Shown in pieces: positions 40,597 through 49,921 of a DNA stretch of 64,000 nt. This DNA comes from Prorocentrum cordatum (lineage: Eukaryota > Sar > Dinophyceae > Prorocentrales > Prorocentraceae), in NCBI GenBank assembly GCA_963575745.1, contig CAUYUJ010015838.1, positions 311,001-375,000 on the forward strand, in the 5' to 3' direction. A model generated the notes under the pieces. The model was not told the origin of the DNA. It saw nothing but the letters and a program-made list of their open reading frames with translations, and made no database searches. Position 1 is the stretch's first letter, and every line of letters starts with the position of its first letter. The position numbers were made by a program, and so were the translations under genes.

Positions 40597-41249
40597 CCTT
40601 CTGACGCGAAGTTCAAGAAAAAGTGGAGCAAGCTTAAAACGCTTAAGGACGTCATGATGATGTAGCGCACGCTCGTGATGTGCTTGCGTGTCCCAGAACG
40701 ATGTGCCATACAGAATAGCCCTGCATGTTTTATAATGAACCCCTGAAGGTGCCGAAAGTCGTTTTCTCGAAAGGGTCCGGAACCGTGAACAACAACCTCC
40801 ATCCCTGACAAAGCGGTGTTCACCAGAAGTCCCTTAACAAGTGTACACTTAATCGACAGCGGCAAGTCAGAATACCAAAATCTGCCCATGCTGTGAAACG
40901 CCGCCTTCACTGCATTCAAGCGCTTGTGCAGCCCGGGGCCTGGAGTGAATGTCGCCGCCTGCAAGCCTCCTAGATAGCGGCAATGATGAAGCGTGCGGCC
41001 AGCAAACCCCTGAACGCCCCCACTGCAGAGCCTACGTTGAATCTGATGGGTTCCACGGCCTCTGAGATAGCATATGTTCTCTTGCTTGCTGATGTTCTGC
41101 CCAGCACCCACCCCCCCAAGCCCCTTGTCTAATGCCTCGTGTTCCAAAGCACTCCCGCGTGAGATAGTCTCCTCCATGTTGCCCTCCCCCTCCTCCATCA
41201 CCTTGTTTGCAATGTCGTCTACATGCCCCGTCATAGAAAATTGCTCCAC
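40593..41249 (-). CDS. LINE reverse transcriptase, catalytic loop and thumb
   Basis: MTGHVDDIANKV has HVDD at 41214-41225 in place of the usual YADD. It is followed by QNISKQENICYLRGRGTHQ, then CRYLGGLQAATFTPGPGLHK (the YLG motif), then SMGRFWYSDLPLSIKCTL. The frame ends at 40593. Confidence 0.65.
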   Translation of the reverse strand: MEQFSMTGHVDDIANKVMEEGEGNMEETISRGSALEHEALDKGLGGVGAGQNISKQENICYLRGRGTHQIQRRLCSGGVQGFAGRTLHHCRYLGGLQAATFTPGPGLHKRLNAVKAAFHSMGRFWYSDLPLSIKCTLVKGLLVNTALSGMEVVVHGSGPFRENDFRHLQGFIIKHAGLFCMAHRSGTRKHITSVRYIIMTSLSVLSLLHFFLNFASEG

Positions 41250-41279
41250 CCATTCTGGATCCCATGGGAGAGAAGCTTC

Positions 41280-41735
41280 TCAGAAGGGGAACCAGTGCTT
41301 GATAACCGTGAGGTCAGCGAAACACTCCAGCACTGGCTCCGAGTACGCGCGGCAGAAAAGCTGCGCGGCTCCAGCGCCTCCTGGAAATGAACCGCTCTTG
41401 CCCTGCTGCCAGAAGGACCCCGCCTCATCTTCGAGTAGAAAGGTATTGTGCACAATTCGATCTCTGATGAACGTGCGGTCCGCTGGCGCGTGGCAGGAGT
41501 CGGTGCACTCTAAAATCGCAGAATGCCGCGCAGTGTCGTCCGCGTTTTGTGGCGTCGTGACACCGCTGCAGATGTGAAATGCCCGCTGCCTGCATCCTGT
41601 AACTGCCTGCCATATGTACTCCCATAGCCGTTTCCCTCCTCCTCCTCCTCCTCCTCCTCCTCCTCCTCCCCCTAAGGCCTCAGCGGATCCAGTTGGGCGG
41701 GTCCAATGGGGGGTCCTTTCTGGCAAGTACTGCAC
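41280..41735 (-). CDS. LINE reverse transcriptase, first part
   Basis: IRDRIVHNTFLLEDEAGSFW, QQGKSGSFPGGAGAAQLF and CRAYSEPVLECF give the G-x-x-Q-G-S-x-x-G-like RT core that precedes the catalytic loop. An overlapping frame (41425-41625) holds the first motif, SHLQRCHDATKRG, with the catalytic Asp. The frames are shifted against each other. Confidence 0.6.
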   Translation of the reverse strand: MQYLPERTPHWTRPTGSAEALGGGGGGGGGGGGGKRLWEYIWQAVTGCRQRAFHICSGVTTPQNADDTARHSAILECTDSCHAPADRTFIRDRIVHNTFLLEDEAGSFWQQGKSGSFPGGAGAAQLFCRAYSEPVLECFADLTVIKHWFPF

Positions 41736-42792
41736 CGTGGCGCGCTCGACCGAGCGTGCACATGACCATGATGATGCGCTCGCCCTCTGTGTCTAGCTTG
41801 CTGTTGTGCTTAGGTATACGCGCCGCCTGCGCGCTGTGCCAAGAAAGTGAGTGTCCGTCGTATAATCGGCACGCTCGCAGCAAGCCCAGCAACATATCTC
41901 GTGTTCGCGTAATCTTCGGAAGCTGATCCTCGTAACTTACTCCACGTCGCTGGGCTAGCTTGCGATCGTTAGCCCGCTTAGGGTGAAGTACGAGGCGCAA
42001 ACATTCTGGCGGAGTGTCCCACTGAGGCCATGTGCGCCAAAACCGTAGTCTCCAGACACTCCTAGACAAAAGGTTCCAGTCTTCTGCTGCCTTGTATACC
42101 GCTTCAGTCGTGCCCATGTGGGGTCGGTGTTCTGCTCGAACCTCTTGTGATACAATCTCAGGCGTCTTCGACGCGGCCGAGCAGCCACCTAGCAAGGGTG
42201 CCAGCTGCATCTTGCGTGCCCAGCTGGCAGCACACGCCGCCGAGCCTGGCACCGCTGCGAACCTACGCTGCCTGGGACAACGTTTGCGACGCGCTAGGAG
42301 CCTTGCAAGTTGTTGTGCCAAGTAGTTGTTTTGCGCTGTTGCTGCTTGTCCAATCTCCTGGCATCTACGTTGCTGAATGTCGTGCCAATGCTGCTGACTG
42401 TGCTCTCTAATACGCTTGCTCGTCTGCTTGATATTCCCTGTATGCTCTGCATCATCTTGCTGGGCTCCTCGTAGAAACCTACGTTCAGCTAAAAGCCTCT
42501 TGAGGTCCTCTAAGTGCTCCTTGTGGCTCTCAGTGTACAGCGGAGACTCGCTAAGGATCTCTAAAGTGGCCTGATTGAGAACCTCCATGAAGATGCTATT
42601 CATCCTCTCCAGATCCACAGAAGCTCCAGCTTCGCCAAACTCTTGCATCCTGCTGGCCGCGAGCCTCTCCATGGCCCCCAGAACCTCTGCACGCTTGTAA
42701 CCCGTCTGAACACACTGATAAAAAGGCTTCACGATTAGGGCGAGCTTGTCTGCGGGGTTCGACAGTCGACAACAAGCGAGCATGAAAAGCAA
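41680..42792 (-). CDS. LINE linker between endonuclease and RT
   Basis: A 370-codon frame, mainly helical and charged (QTGYKRAEVLGAMERLAASR, then HLEDLKRLLAERRFLRG, then LARLLARRKRCPRQRRF). It ends at DPPNWIR and a stop beside a (CTC)n tract. In this LINE type such a linker leads directly into the RT fingers. Confidence 0.55.
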   Translation of the reverse strand: MLFMLACCRLSNPADKLALIVKPFYQCVQTGYKRAEVLGAMERLAASRMQEFGEAGASVDLERMNSIFMEVLNQATLEILSESPLYTESHKEHLEDLKRLLAERRFLRGAQQDDAEHTGNIKQTSKRIREHSQQHWHDIQQRRCQEIGQAATAQNNYLAQQLARLLARRKRCPRQRRFAAVPGSAACAASWARKMQLAPLLGGCSAASKTPEIVSQEVRAEHRPHMGTTEAVYKAAEDWNLLSRSVWRLRFWRTWPQWDTPPECLRLVLHPKRANDRKLAQRRGVSYEDQLPKITRTRDMLLGLLRACRLYDGHSLSWHSAQAARIPKHNSKLDTEGERIIMVMCTLGRARHGAVLARKDPPLDPPNWIR

Positions 42793-42876
42793 CTACAATC
42801 GGTTTATGATCCCTATGTTCGCGATGCACTGCGAACTGTAACCTCTTAGCGCTCGAACTAAGTACCTGCACTCGCT

Positions 42877-43722
42877 CTATAACTCCAAGCAAAAAACCGT
42901 GGGCAAGAAGACGTGATCAATGAAACTCTCCGACCCCGTGCTGGAGGTGAAAGTGGGGGGACAATCCACGTGCGTGTTCGCACTTGTCATCTCCCATCCT
43001 GCCAGAAAGGGGCGTAGGCGAGCAGAACTGGGCGTGGTTTTTCCCCTTCCATATCTGTCTGCTACTTCGTATTGCTGAGTGTGGGGCGAGCCGCCATTCA
43101 GGTCGGTGAAGATCAATGGGGTTGCACCTCGCTCGCGAAAGAAGGCCATAGCCTCGCTGAGCGAAAAATTAAACTGATCCAAAATACGTTCATACACTAG
43201 ACGGGCAGCTCGAGTGGTCTCGCGTGGGGGATCGCAAACAACGCAAACTCCATACATGAGCCCGCCTCGACGAAGGAGAAGCCCAAGACAGCGTCCCCAT
43301 AGGGTTTTAGGAACAGGAATGATTCTCTCGATTGAAGACATTGGAAACCTGGACCTTCTCAGCAACACGGTGACCCCACATGCTTTCGAAGTGAGAGCTC
43401 CCCAAGAATATCCAGATTCTACTGCGTTGTACCCTCCGATCTTCCGTGTCTCCTCCCACTGCTCCCCCCTCGTCTTCAACTGCGTACCCGTCAAAGCAAT
43501 AATATCTTTGTTGCCGAGCTCCATGACAATATCAAGTAAGCGAGAGTATGTGTTGGCTACGATGGGTTGTACTGCGCGACGCGAAGCAGACCTGCGGACG
43601 CCGAGGGCGCATGACCGCCGCCTGACATGCCGCCGCGGGGCGAGGGGAGTATGTCCTTCGGGAATTTCGGGAAGGTGGGAGATGATAGGGTGGCGCGCTC
43701 CTTGGCGCCGCATCTGGGCCAC
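42877..43722 (-). CDS. LINE endonuclease domain (exonuclease-endonuclease-phosphatase type)
   Basis: A 281-codon frame. After ~70 basic residues it shows RLLDIVMELGNKDIIALTGT, then CLGLLLRRGGLMYGVCVVC, then ATPLIFTDLNGGSPH (the D-x-N active-site strand) and ESFIDHVFLP (the terminal D-H). Target-site nicking is the expected role. The frame is lost in a T6 run near 42895, continuing as GVIERVQVL in the next frame. Confidence 0.75.
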   Translation of the reverse strand: MAQMRRQGARHPIISHLPEIPEGHTPLAPRRHVRRRSCALGVRRSASRRAVQPIVANTYSRLLDIVMELGNKDIIALTGTQLKTRGEQWEETRKIGGYNAVESGYSWGALTSKACGVTVLLRRSRFPMSSIERIIPVPKTLWGRCLGLLLRRGGLMYGVCVVCDPPRETTRAARLVYERILDQFNFSLSEAMAFFRERGATPLIFTDLNGGSPHTQQYEVADRYGRGKTTPSSARLRPFLAGWEMTSANTHVDCPPTFTSSTGSESFIDHVFLPTVFCLEL

Positions 43723-43723
43723 C

Positions 43724-43792
43724 TAGGAGGAGGAGGAGGAGGAGGAGGAGGAGGAGGAGGAGGAGGAGGAGGAGGAGGAGGAGGAGGAGGGG
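43724..43792 (+). repeat. (GGA)n microsatellite
   Basis: About 69 bp of GGA at the 5' boundary of the LINE. Confidence 0.95.
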
Positions 43793-43809
43793 GCGCCGAC
43801 AAAGCCCAG

Positions 43810-44245
43810 GATCCGGGGACAGGACCACTCGATGCGGGGCGGCACAACGAAGCCAGTCACCACGTGAATGGAGGACCGCCACCTCCTCACAACACTTGCC
43901 ACGCTGTCCATGTAGACTCCGGCTGCCTCCGACGCCAGGGCACACAGGATGCTGGCAGCTGCCGAGCTATTGGGCTGTATCGATTGCTGGCTGCGCGTTG
44001 ACGTGCCTAGGCGACCTCTGAAGAACCCTAGCTGGGTCGGCCGACCGATACGCCCTGGGAAGGTCTCAGGGCGGACGTTTTTCTGCGTCCGATGCAATCT
44101 CGGCGGTCATGGTGGGGGGCGCAGCCCAAAGCCGCAGAGACATTGTGAATGAGAAGAAGAGCGGAGGGGGCGCAGCCAAAAGCCGCTGAACACAGATAGC
44201 GATCCCGAGCATCCATGCACCGAACTTCAGGACCACGGGGGGTGG
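43810..44245 (+). repeat. third copy of the 494-bp family
   Basis: Matches 37560-37960: AGCCAGTCACCA, then GGCTGGCAGCTGCCGAGC (43940 region), GGTCTCAGGGCGGACG, GGGGCGCAGCCAAAAGCCGC. It lies in direct orientation, so copies of this family flank the LINE. Confidence 0.7.
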
Positions 44246-44486
44246 GGCTGAGCGAGGGCGGTGCGGTGGATAATGTCGTTCACCAACCGCTGCCGTTCAC
44301 TGCGCTGTGAAAAAAGTGGAGCGCAGGAGGTAGGTTATTTCAGCCACCAGTCTCTGCCGTCCAAAGTGGGCTGCCCTGGGAGGGTGGCACAGACGACCCC
44401 AGAGCCCGTGCCAGCAGTGGCCTCCACCGAGGGAGGCAGTGGCCGCAGTCCCGTGCGGCAATCGGCCGCAGGGATAGAAGGGCCTG

Positions 44487-44715
44487 GCAAGATCCACGAC
44501 TCCAGCGTGGGCTGTCTATGTGCGCAGCGCAAGGGTATTGGTGCCCCACCGCCCCCGCGGAGGTAGCACGTATTGGGCCGAGGCCAGGCGCTGCAAGGTC
44601 CACGAGTCCAGCGCGGGCTGTTTAAAGGCGCACCGCAAGGGTATTGGTGCCCCTCCGCCCCATCGGAGGTAGCACAGGGTATTGCGGCTCAGGCCGGGCG
44701 CTGCAGGTGAAACTG
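44487..44715 (+). repeat. 106-bp tandem duplication
   Basis: TCCACGACTCCAGCGTGGGC (44493) and TCCACGAGTCCAGCGCGGGC (44599) begin two units that share CGCAAGGGTATTGGTGCCCC and GGAGGTAGCAC. Confidence 0.85.
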
Positions 44716-44896
44716 TCTGGGGGGGGGGGCGGCGAATGCCCGGCAGAGAGGAAGGGTGGGGAAAAAGGTAGTGCGTGCTGCACGTAGCAAGCAACACGAT
44801 AGGTGGTGGGCCGTGGCGAATACCGGGGCGCCCCTTCGCTAGCTGGGGGGGTGGGCCGGTCTCGCACGGGTCCTCGTTGCGCCCCCGTCATCTGGA

Positions 44897-45244
44897 TCAG
44901 GAGTCCCAACCTCGTGGACGCTTGTCGGCGTACGGGTGATCTCCTCTTGGGGAGTAGCGCTTGCCCTTCGCCTTCCAGTCCGTGTCGGTCCACGACGCAC
45001 CTTGGTGCCCCCAAGCGTCCCAGGACTGCCATCCACGCCACGGCGAGCCTGAGCTGGATGCGCCGGTCCACTGATCCGGCGGGGCCGCACGTGCCGCCCC
45101 CTTGCCCGCTGTGGTCCAAGGGGGTGGGCGGCCACTGCTATCGATCCCGCGAGCGGCGTGCGGTCTGGCGTCGCGTTGCAGGAGCCTGCGGTGTCGATCC
45201 TTGACACTCGACCAGTCGACGTGGAGTTTAAACTCTCTATCCAT
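44897..45244 (-). CDS. Trp/Gly-rich frame, possible LINE first ORF
   Basis: A 115-codon frame with a Trp/Gly/Ser-rich core (SSSGSPWRGWQSWDAWGHQG, then WTDTDWKAKGKR). It lies upstream of the LINE on the same strand. A disordered nucleic-acid-binding ORF1 would fit, but a 1.2 kb repeat-filled gap separates them. Confidence 0.3.
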   Translation of the reverse strand: MDREFKLHVDWSSVKDRHRRLLQRDARPHAARGIDSSGRPPPWTTAGKGAARAAPPDQWTGASSSGSPWRGWQSWDAWGHQGASWTDTDWKAKGKRYSPRGDHPYADKRPRGWDS

Positions 45245-45365
45245 CTTACACTGGCGGGGATACGCGAAACGTCAATAATTCACACAACAGGGGATCCAAA
45301 CAAACAAACCGCGCGCCGCATGACAAATTAGCGAGCGGGTGGTGGGCGGGAGCACATGATGGCGA

Positions 45366-46495
45366 ATGTGGCATGTGTTCTCTACTCTCGAGCTGCCTTC
45401 TGTCTCCCACTGTCTACATTATGCCCCCCTTCCCTTCTCGCTACCGACGACTACACTCACTGGTCACCCAATATCTACAGCTGATTATTACACTCTACGC
45501 TCTACGCTCCACTCTACACCATCTGCCCTGCACTACTCAGTCCCTCCTCCGAAGTCATGGGTCTGTACTCTCTGCTCTCTGTTTTCTGTTCATCGCGACG
45601 TTCGCTCTGGTCCATGCTCTCGACTCTCTACTATGCAGCAGTCACTCCGTACTCTCTAATACACAACAGACCTACTTTTCTCACTATGTCGCTTTGCCCT
45701 GCTGCCTAACATGCATATTTGTTCGACTTTATCTACGCCCTCTACCCTCTGTGCTCCCTCTTCTTGGAATCCGGGACAGGGTCCGCCCGCAAGAGTCGGC
45801 TGAAAATGTTCACGATGACCTGGAGCCGGAAAGCTGGGAACCTGGCAGCCTACCGAAATCGGTGGCACTCTTCCGCCATCCGCCATGTCCCCACAAAGCC
45901 AGGACTCAGAACACGGAGCCCAAATACCCAGCCAGCCACCAAAATCAGCCCGCTACTTTCGCCAAATCCTCCGAATCCTTCAAATCCCCCCAACATGGGA
46001 AACCTTTGATCTCCCAGCCCAACGTAACCGCGCCCGCGCCAGCGGCGCATTGAGCGAACAGAATAACAGGAGGGGGGGCGCAACCCCGGAACTGGCGACG
46101 ACGTCAAGCGAATGTCCGCAAGGGAGCAGGATGCGGCGCAACGCCAGGGACAACCACACAAAACGCAGAAGGGCCCGACGATGATCACCACCACAACGAC
46201 GACGAGTAAGGAGCAACTGTCCGCAAGGAATGGCGGCGCGACGCCAGGGACGACGGCGATACGAGGAGAGAGAGAGAGAGAGAGGACGACGACGATTGCG
46301 GCGACAATGAAGCCGAATACATTTTCACAAATAAAAGCGGGCATCGGGGGGAATGCCGGGGACGGCGACGAAACGAAGAGACGAGGAAAACCCCTCGGGG
46401 GAATAATTCTGCACTCCCCAAACAGCGCTTGCACTTAAGGGCTCGTCGATGTGGTCTACGGAACTGCGCCTTAGTGGCAGTCTGGCGGCCATGCT
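45366..46495. other. low-complexity CTCTAC stretch and unique sequence, no supported gene
   Basis: At 45380-45680 there are pyrimidine-rich CTCTAC / CTACTC repeats. 45850-45980 resembles the ~17.7 kb CCTACCGAAATC block. Plus-strand ORFs (Leu/Ser/Cys-rich) follow the repeat. Confidence 0.5.
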
Positions 46496-46499
46496 GCAA

Positions 46500-46562
46500 T
46501 GCTGCCGCCGTCGCCGCCTCGTCGCCGCCGTCGCCGCCGCGTCGCCGCCTCGTCGCGGCCCG
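46500..46562 (+). repeat. GCCGCCGTC / GCCGCCTCGTC minisatellite
   Basis: Units of 9-12 bp, about six copies. Confidence 0.85.
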
Positions 46563-46599
46563 TCGTATTGGTCTAGCTGGCTGGCAGCCTGACATAAGT

Positions 46600-47085
46600 T
46601 GCACCACATAGGTTGCACCATATATATGTATATATGTATATATACATATATGGCACGACATAGATTGCATCCCATGCATGGTTCCACATATACTGCATAT
46701 TGGACAACAAAGCTTTCAACACATAGATGTCAGCACATCTACGGGTTCAGATAGATTGCGCAACATGGATGGCACAACCTGTACGGCACCAAATATATTG
46801 CAACACATGGATCGCTCCACGCAGATTGCTCAACATATGTTAGCCAACGTGGGCCCCAAACAATGTGTCTGGCAAGACCTGATACGCATTCCATGTGGAT
46901 GCATAGGAGTGATGCCATCTATGTGGTGCAGTATCAGCAGTGCAATCTCTGTGACGCACCCCCATGTGATGCGATCTATGTGTGCCAACTCTTGTGCAAG
47001 CTATGTCGTGCGATGTATGTGGTGCAATCTAGGTGGCGAAAATATGTTGGGCAACTCATGTGAAGCAATATATGCGGTGCAAGTT
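46600..47085 (+). repeat. degenerate ATAGATTGCACAAC repeat, with a TATATG tract
   Basis: Short diverged units (ATAAGTTGCACCAC, ATAGGTTGCACC, ATAGATTGCGCAAC, ATATGTTAGCCAAC, GCAATCTATGTGGTG). A TATA tract lies at 46620-46652. Relatives are at 48365-48450. Confidence 0.6.
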
Positions 47086-47506
47086 ATGCGGTGCCTGCGC
47101 TCGATATCCTCCTTCCCCTACTCCTCCCTCTCCTTACCCTCCTGTTCCTTTCCGCCTCATCCTGACCTCCCATTCCTGTCCCCATCCGTCATTGCGTCCC
47201 CGCCTCGTCATGTTTCCCCGCTCGCCACGACAAGGTGTTCGAGTAGACGCACCCCCGCTCCGCATGAGGGGCAAAAAGGTAACAAAGGGGGGATAACACA
47301 AGTCTGCAGTGTTCAAGTGGACGAAGAGATCATTGCAAAAGGAATTACAAAAAGGTTTTCTTCCAGCGCCTCCTGGCGCTGGTGGCGACCATGTGTCGAG
47401 GAAAGCGCGCGCGGCAGGGCCGAAAGCAGCTGCATGCAGCACATGTCGTCCCCCCATTCCCAATCCCCCCCTTCCCTCCCGTCCGACCCGAAAGGGGCCC
47501 CCTTCG

Positions 47507-48280
47507 TCAGTAGCGAGAGTGGTCTCCAGTGACGCTGTTCTCCATCTGCGTCGCCAGCACTGTGGCCTGCAGCATGAAGTCAGACTCCAGCCGTGACGGC
47601 ACCTCGAGCACGAACAAGTGCGCTTCCTGCGCTACGGAAGCAAGGGCAGGTGCTGCTCCTCGTGGGCGAAAAGCGTATCCATACCCGCGGTCTCGCAGGT
47701 CGGGCCCCTGGGCTGCGACCCCGCGGATACGGGGCGTGCTTTTTCGCGGATGCCCCACGCGGAACGTATCAGTACGACCGCGCATCCGAGGACAACACAA
47801 CACACCCCCACCAACCCCCAGCCAGGACCCCCACTCCCGACCTGGTGATCCAGGGGGTCGGGGGTGGGATGTTTGCCCCCAGGACCCGCCAAAAACAGTC
47901 CCACCCCAAGCCAGAAACTCCTGGATCACCAGGTCGGGAGTGTGGGGGTCCTGGCTGTGGGCGGGGGCCGGCTTCGCTGTCCTGCGTAGCCGCGGGATCG
48001 CGCCCCAGAGTCCAGACCGCGAGGGCGCGGATGCGGATCTTCCTTCGCCGCTCGTTGGCTCACCGTCCTCCTTCTGTCGCCTGTCCTGCTGCGCGAGGGA
48101 GAACGAGGCCCCAAGAGAAGCGGGACCTGGCCCGCGGGGCCTCCACCGGGGCCAGCCTCGCATCCTGGGCGCCGGCTCCAGCGGCCCAGCGGGGGAAGCG
48201 ACAAACCTCTGGCAGGCCTCCCTCAGGGCCACGTAAGCCGCGCGCCGGCCCTCAAATCCCTCTGGCCCTCTCTCCCCCAA
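47507..48280 (-). CDS. hypothetical frame(s) around a MITE-like insertion
   Basis: The frame is open for 257 codons. The two ends look protein-like (RRAAYVALREACQRFVASPAG from 48250; ALASVAQEAHLFVLEV to MENSVTGDH at 47510-47650). The middle (47819-47957) is an inverted-repeat element read through by chance or spliced out. I do not recognise the protein. Confidence 0.3.
   Translation of the reverse strand: MGERGPEGFEGRRAAYVALREACQRFVASPAGPLEPAPRMRGWPRWRPRGPGPASLGASFSLAQQDRRQKEDGEPTSGEGRSASAPSRSGLWGAIPRLRRTAKPAPAHSQDPHTPDLVIQEFLAWGGTVFGGSWGQTSHPRPPGSPGREWGSWLGVGGGVLCCPRMRGRTDTFRVGHPRKSTPRIRGVAAQGPDLRDRGYGYAFRPRGAAPALASVAQEAHLFVLEVPSRLESDFMLQATVLATQMENSVTGDHSRY
47819..47957. mobile_element. 139-bp inverted-repeat element (MITE- or introner-like)
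   Basis: The left arm (47819-47854) starts CAGCCAGGACCCCCACTCCC and ends GGTGATCCAGG. The right arm (47920-47957) is its reverse complement with one 2-bp difference. The ~65-bp interior is unique. No clear target duplication is seen. Confidence 0.7.
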
Positions 48281-48446
48281 CTTGCCCTCTCTGCCTCCAC
48301 CTCTGCCTCCTCCTCAAAGCGCTCCTCCTCCTCATCCTCCTCTTTCCCTTTGGCGCAATGAGTAAACATATGTTAGCCAGCGTGGACACCAAACAGTAAC
48401 TTCTTGCATTGTGGGTGTGTGCGCGATGTTGTGCAAGCTATGTGGT

Positions 48447-49097
48447 GTAAGCGCTGGTAGGTGCGAAATCCTCGTCGACCGTGGTTGATCTAGGAATGAA
48501 AACCTAGGTTCGTTATCTGCAGATGATGCCCTATGGATGATTGTCCTGTGAATGGATCGGGCTCAACCCCCCCCCTGGCCGAGTCATTACTGAACCAAGG
48601 TTTATTTCAGGCCAGAACGTACCCCCAAACGGCGCACCCCAGGATCAATCATTATCATTCCAGAATCAGTAACGCAGGGTCAATAATCCGGGAGCATTGC
48701 GAATACGGGTTTCTTATCTCCTGGAGATAACGAGCCGGGGTCAATATTCCGACATGATAAACCTGGTGAAGATACCGGGGGTTGGGGGGAAAATAATAAT
48801 TATTATCATTCCGGAATAAGGAAAACCGAGTTCATCGTTCCCGGGATATTGTAAACCCTAGTCAATATCCCCGGAACATTATGACCACAAGTTAATGTGT
48901 TCGGGGTCGATATCCCCAGAAATTTATAAACCAGTGTTCATAATGTTCCGGGGGGAACATTATGAACAGCAGTCAATACTCCCAGAACATGTAAACCCAG
49001 GTTCATAATTTTCCGGGCGAGACATTTTGAACCCTGGTCAATAATCCCAGAACAGTATAGACCCAGGTTAATATCTATTTGGGGTCCATCCTGGTGT
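48447..49097 (+). repeat. ~650-bp dispersed repeat with palindromic subunits, copy 1
   Basis: Starts GGTAGGTGCGAAATCCTCG and TCGACCGTGGTT, runs through AACCTAGGTTC and many GTTCATAATGTTCCGGGGGA / GAACATTATGAACC subunits, and ends ATTTGGGGTCCATCCTG. Copy 2 is 61207-61897. Non-coding. Confidence 0.8.
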
Positions 49098-49269
49098 AAG
49101 CGGTGTGGTGCACTATGCGTGAAGCAAGCTGGAGGCAACATTGGCAACGAAGCGGGATAGTAAAATAGCATCACAAGCAAACAAGCAACAAACAATCAAA
49201 CAAACAAACACATCGACAAACGTGCGTGCCAGCGGCGGGGCGTCCTACAGCTACTCGCCGACGGCCCAA

Positions 49270-49525
49270 GAAGAGGGTCACCTGAAGTGCCCACAAGGCC
49301 CGTGACGACCCCGAGAGCGTCCGAGAGCGCTTTAAGAGTGCGCCAAGAAGGCCCAGCGAGGCGAACTCTCGCGCCCCAGCGGAGGGACGAACCCAAGGAG
49401 CCCTCCTTCGGTGATCGGTGGCTTGCAAGACACCCCCGATAGGCCTCCCCGGGCCTCCAAGGGAGCTCCGAGACAGTCCCAGGAGAGCCCCAAGAGCCCC
49501 AGAGACCCGCAGCGCAGTGGGTCGG
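49270..49525 (+). repeat. degenerate CCAAGAGGCC minisatellite
   Basis: Units such as GGCCCAAGAAGAG, CGCCAAGAAGGCCC and GAGAGCCCCAAGAGCCCC. Non-coding. Confidence 0.65.
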
Positions 49526-49814
49526 CGGCACTGGCCGTCAGGCCTTCGCAATAAACAAACATGCGCGCTGGCGGCGGAGGCAGTTCGGGTTGCGGGTACT
49601 CAAGTTGGCTTGACGGGGCCGTCAGCAAAATGATGAGGCCCACTGTGAAAAGTTGACGCGAGATCCCACTGCAACCATCGTACGATAAACCGTCGACATT
49701 CAGGGCCCGTCAAAAAGCGTCGGCAAACCCGAAATCCGGCGAACTGAAGTCTTACGCTTCCCGTGCAAACGGCCCCATCAAAAAAATAAATTGCACCCAA
49801 AAATGACAGGCCAA

Positions 49815-49915
49815 CGAACAAAAACAACGACAACAACAACAGCAGCACCATTAACACCAACACCAGTAACAACAACGACAAGAACATCAACAACAACAAC
49901 AACAACAACAATTAC
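49815..49915 (+). repeat. (AAC)n-rich tract
   Basis: ACAACAACAAC with ACC and AGC variants, directly before the ~0.85 kb repeat. Confidence 0.9.
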
Positions 49916-49921
49916 TAGCAC

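Larger units (their letters stand above)
39071..43722 (-). mobile_element. LINE (non-LTR retrotransposon), decayed
   Basis: Successive minus-strand frames give endonuclease (42877-43722), a linker (41680-42792), reverse transcriptase (40593-41735) and a C-terminal domain (39071-40596), in the order of a LINE second ORF. At least five frame changes break it, and a (CTC)n run at 41637-41669 interrupts the start of the RT. A (GGA)n tract lies at its 5' edge (43722-43790). Confidence 0.8.

Noticed and set aside
45373-46053. 226-codon plus-strand ORF as a membrane protein
   Set aside because: Its Leu/Ser/Cys composition follows CTCTAC pyrimidine repeats, and it has no consistent helix pattern.
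47507-47650. Histone-fold fragment (ALASVAQEAHLFVLE...)
   Set aside because: A faint resemblance to an H3-type helix, but the surrounding fold residues are absent and the frame is interrupted by an inverted-repeat element.
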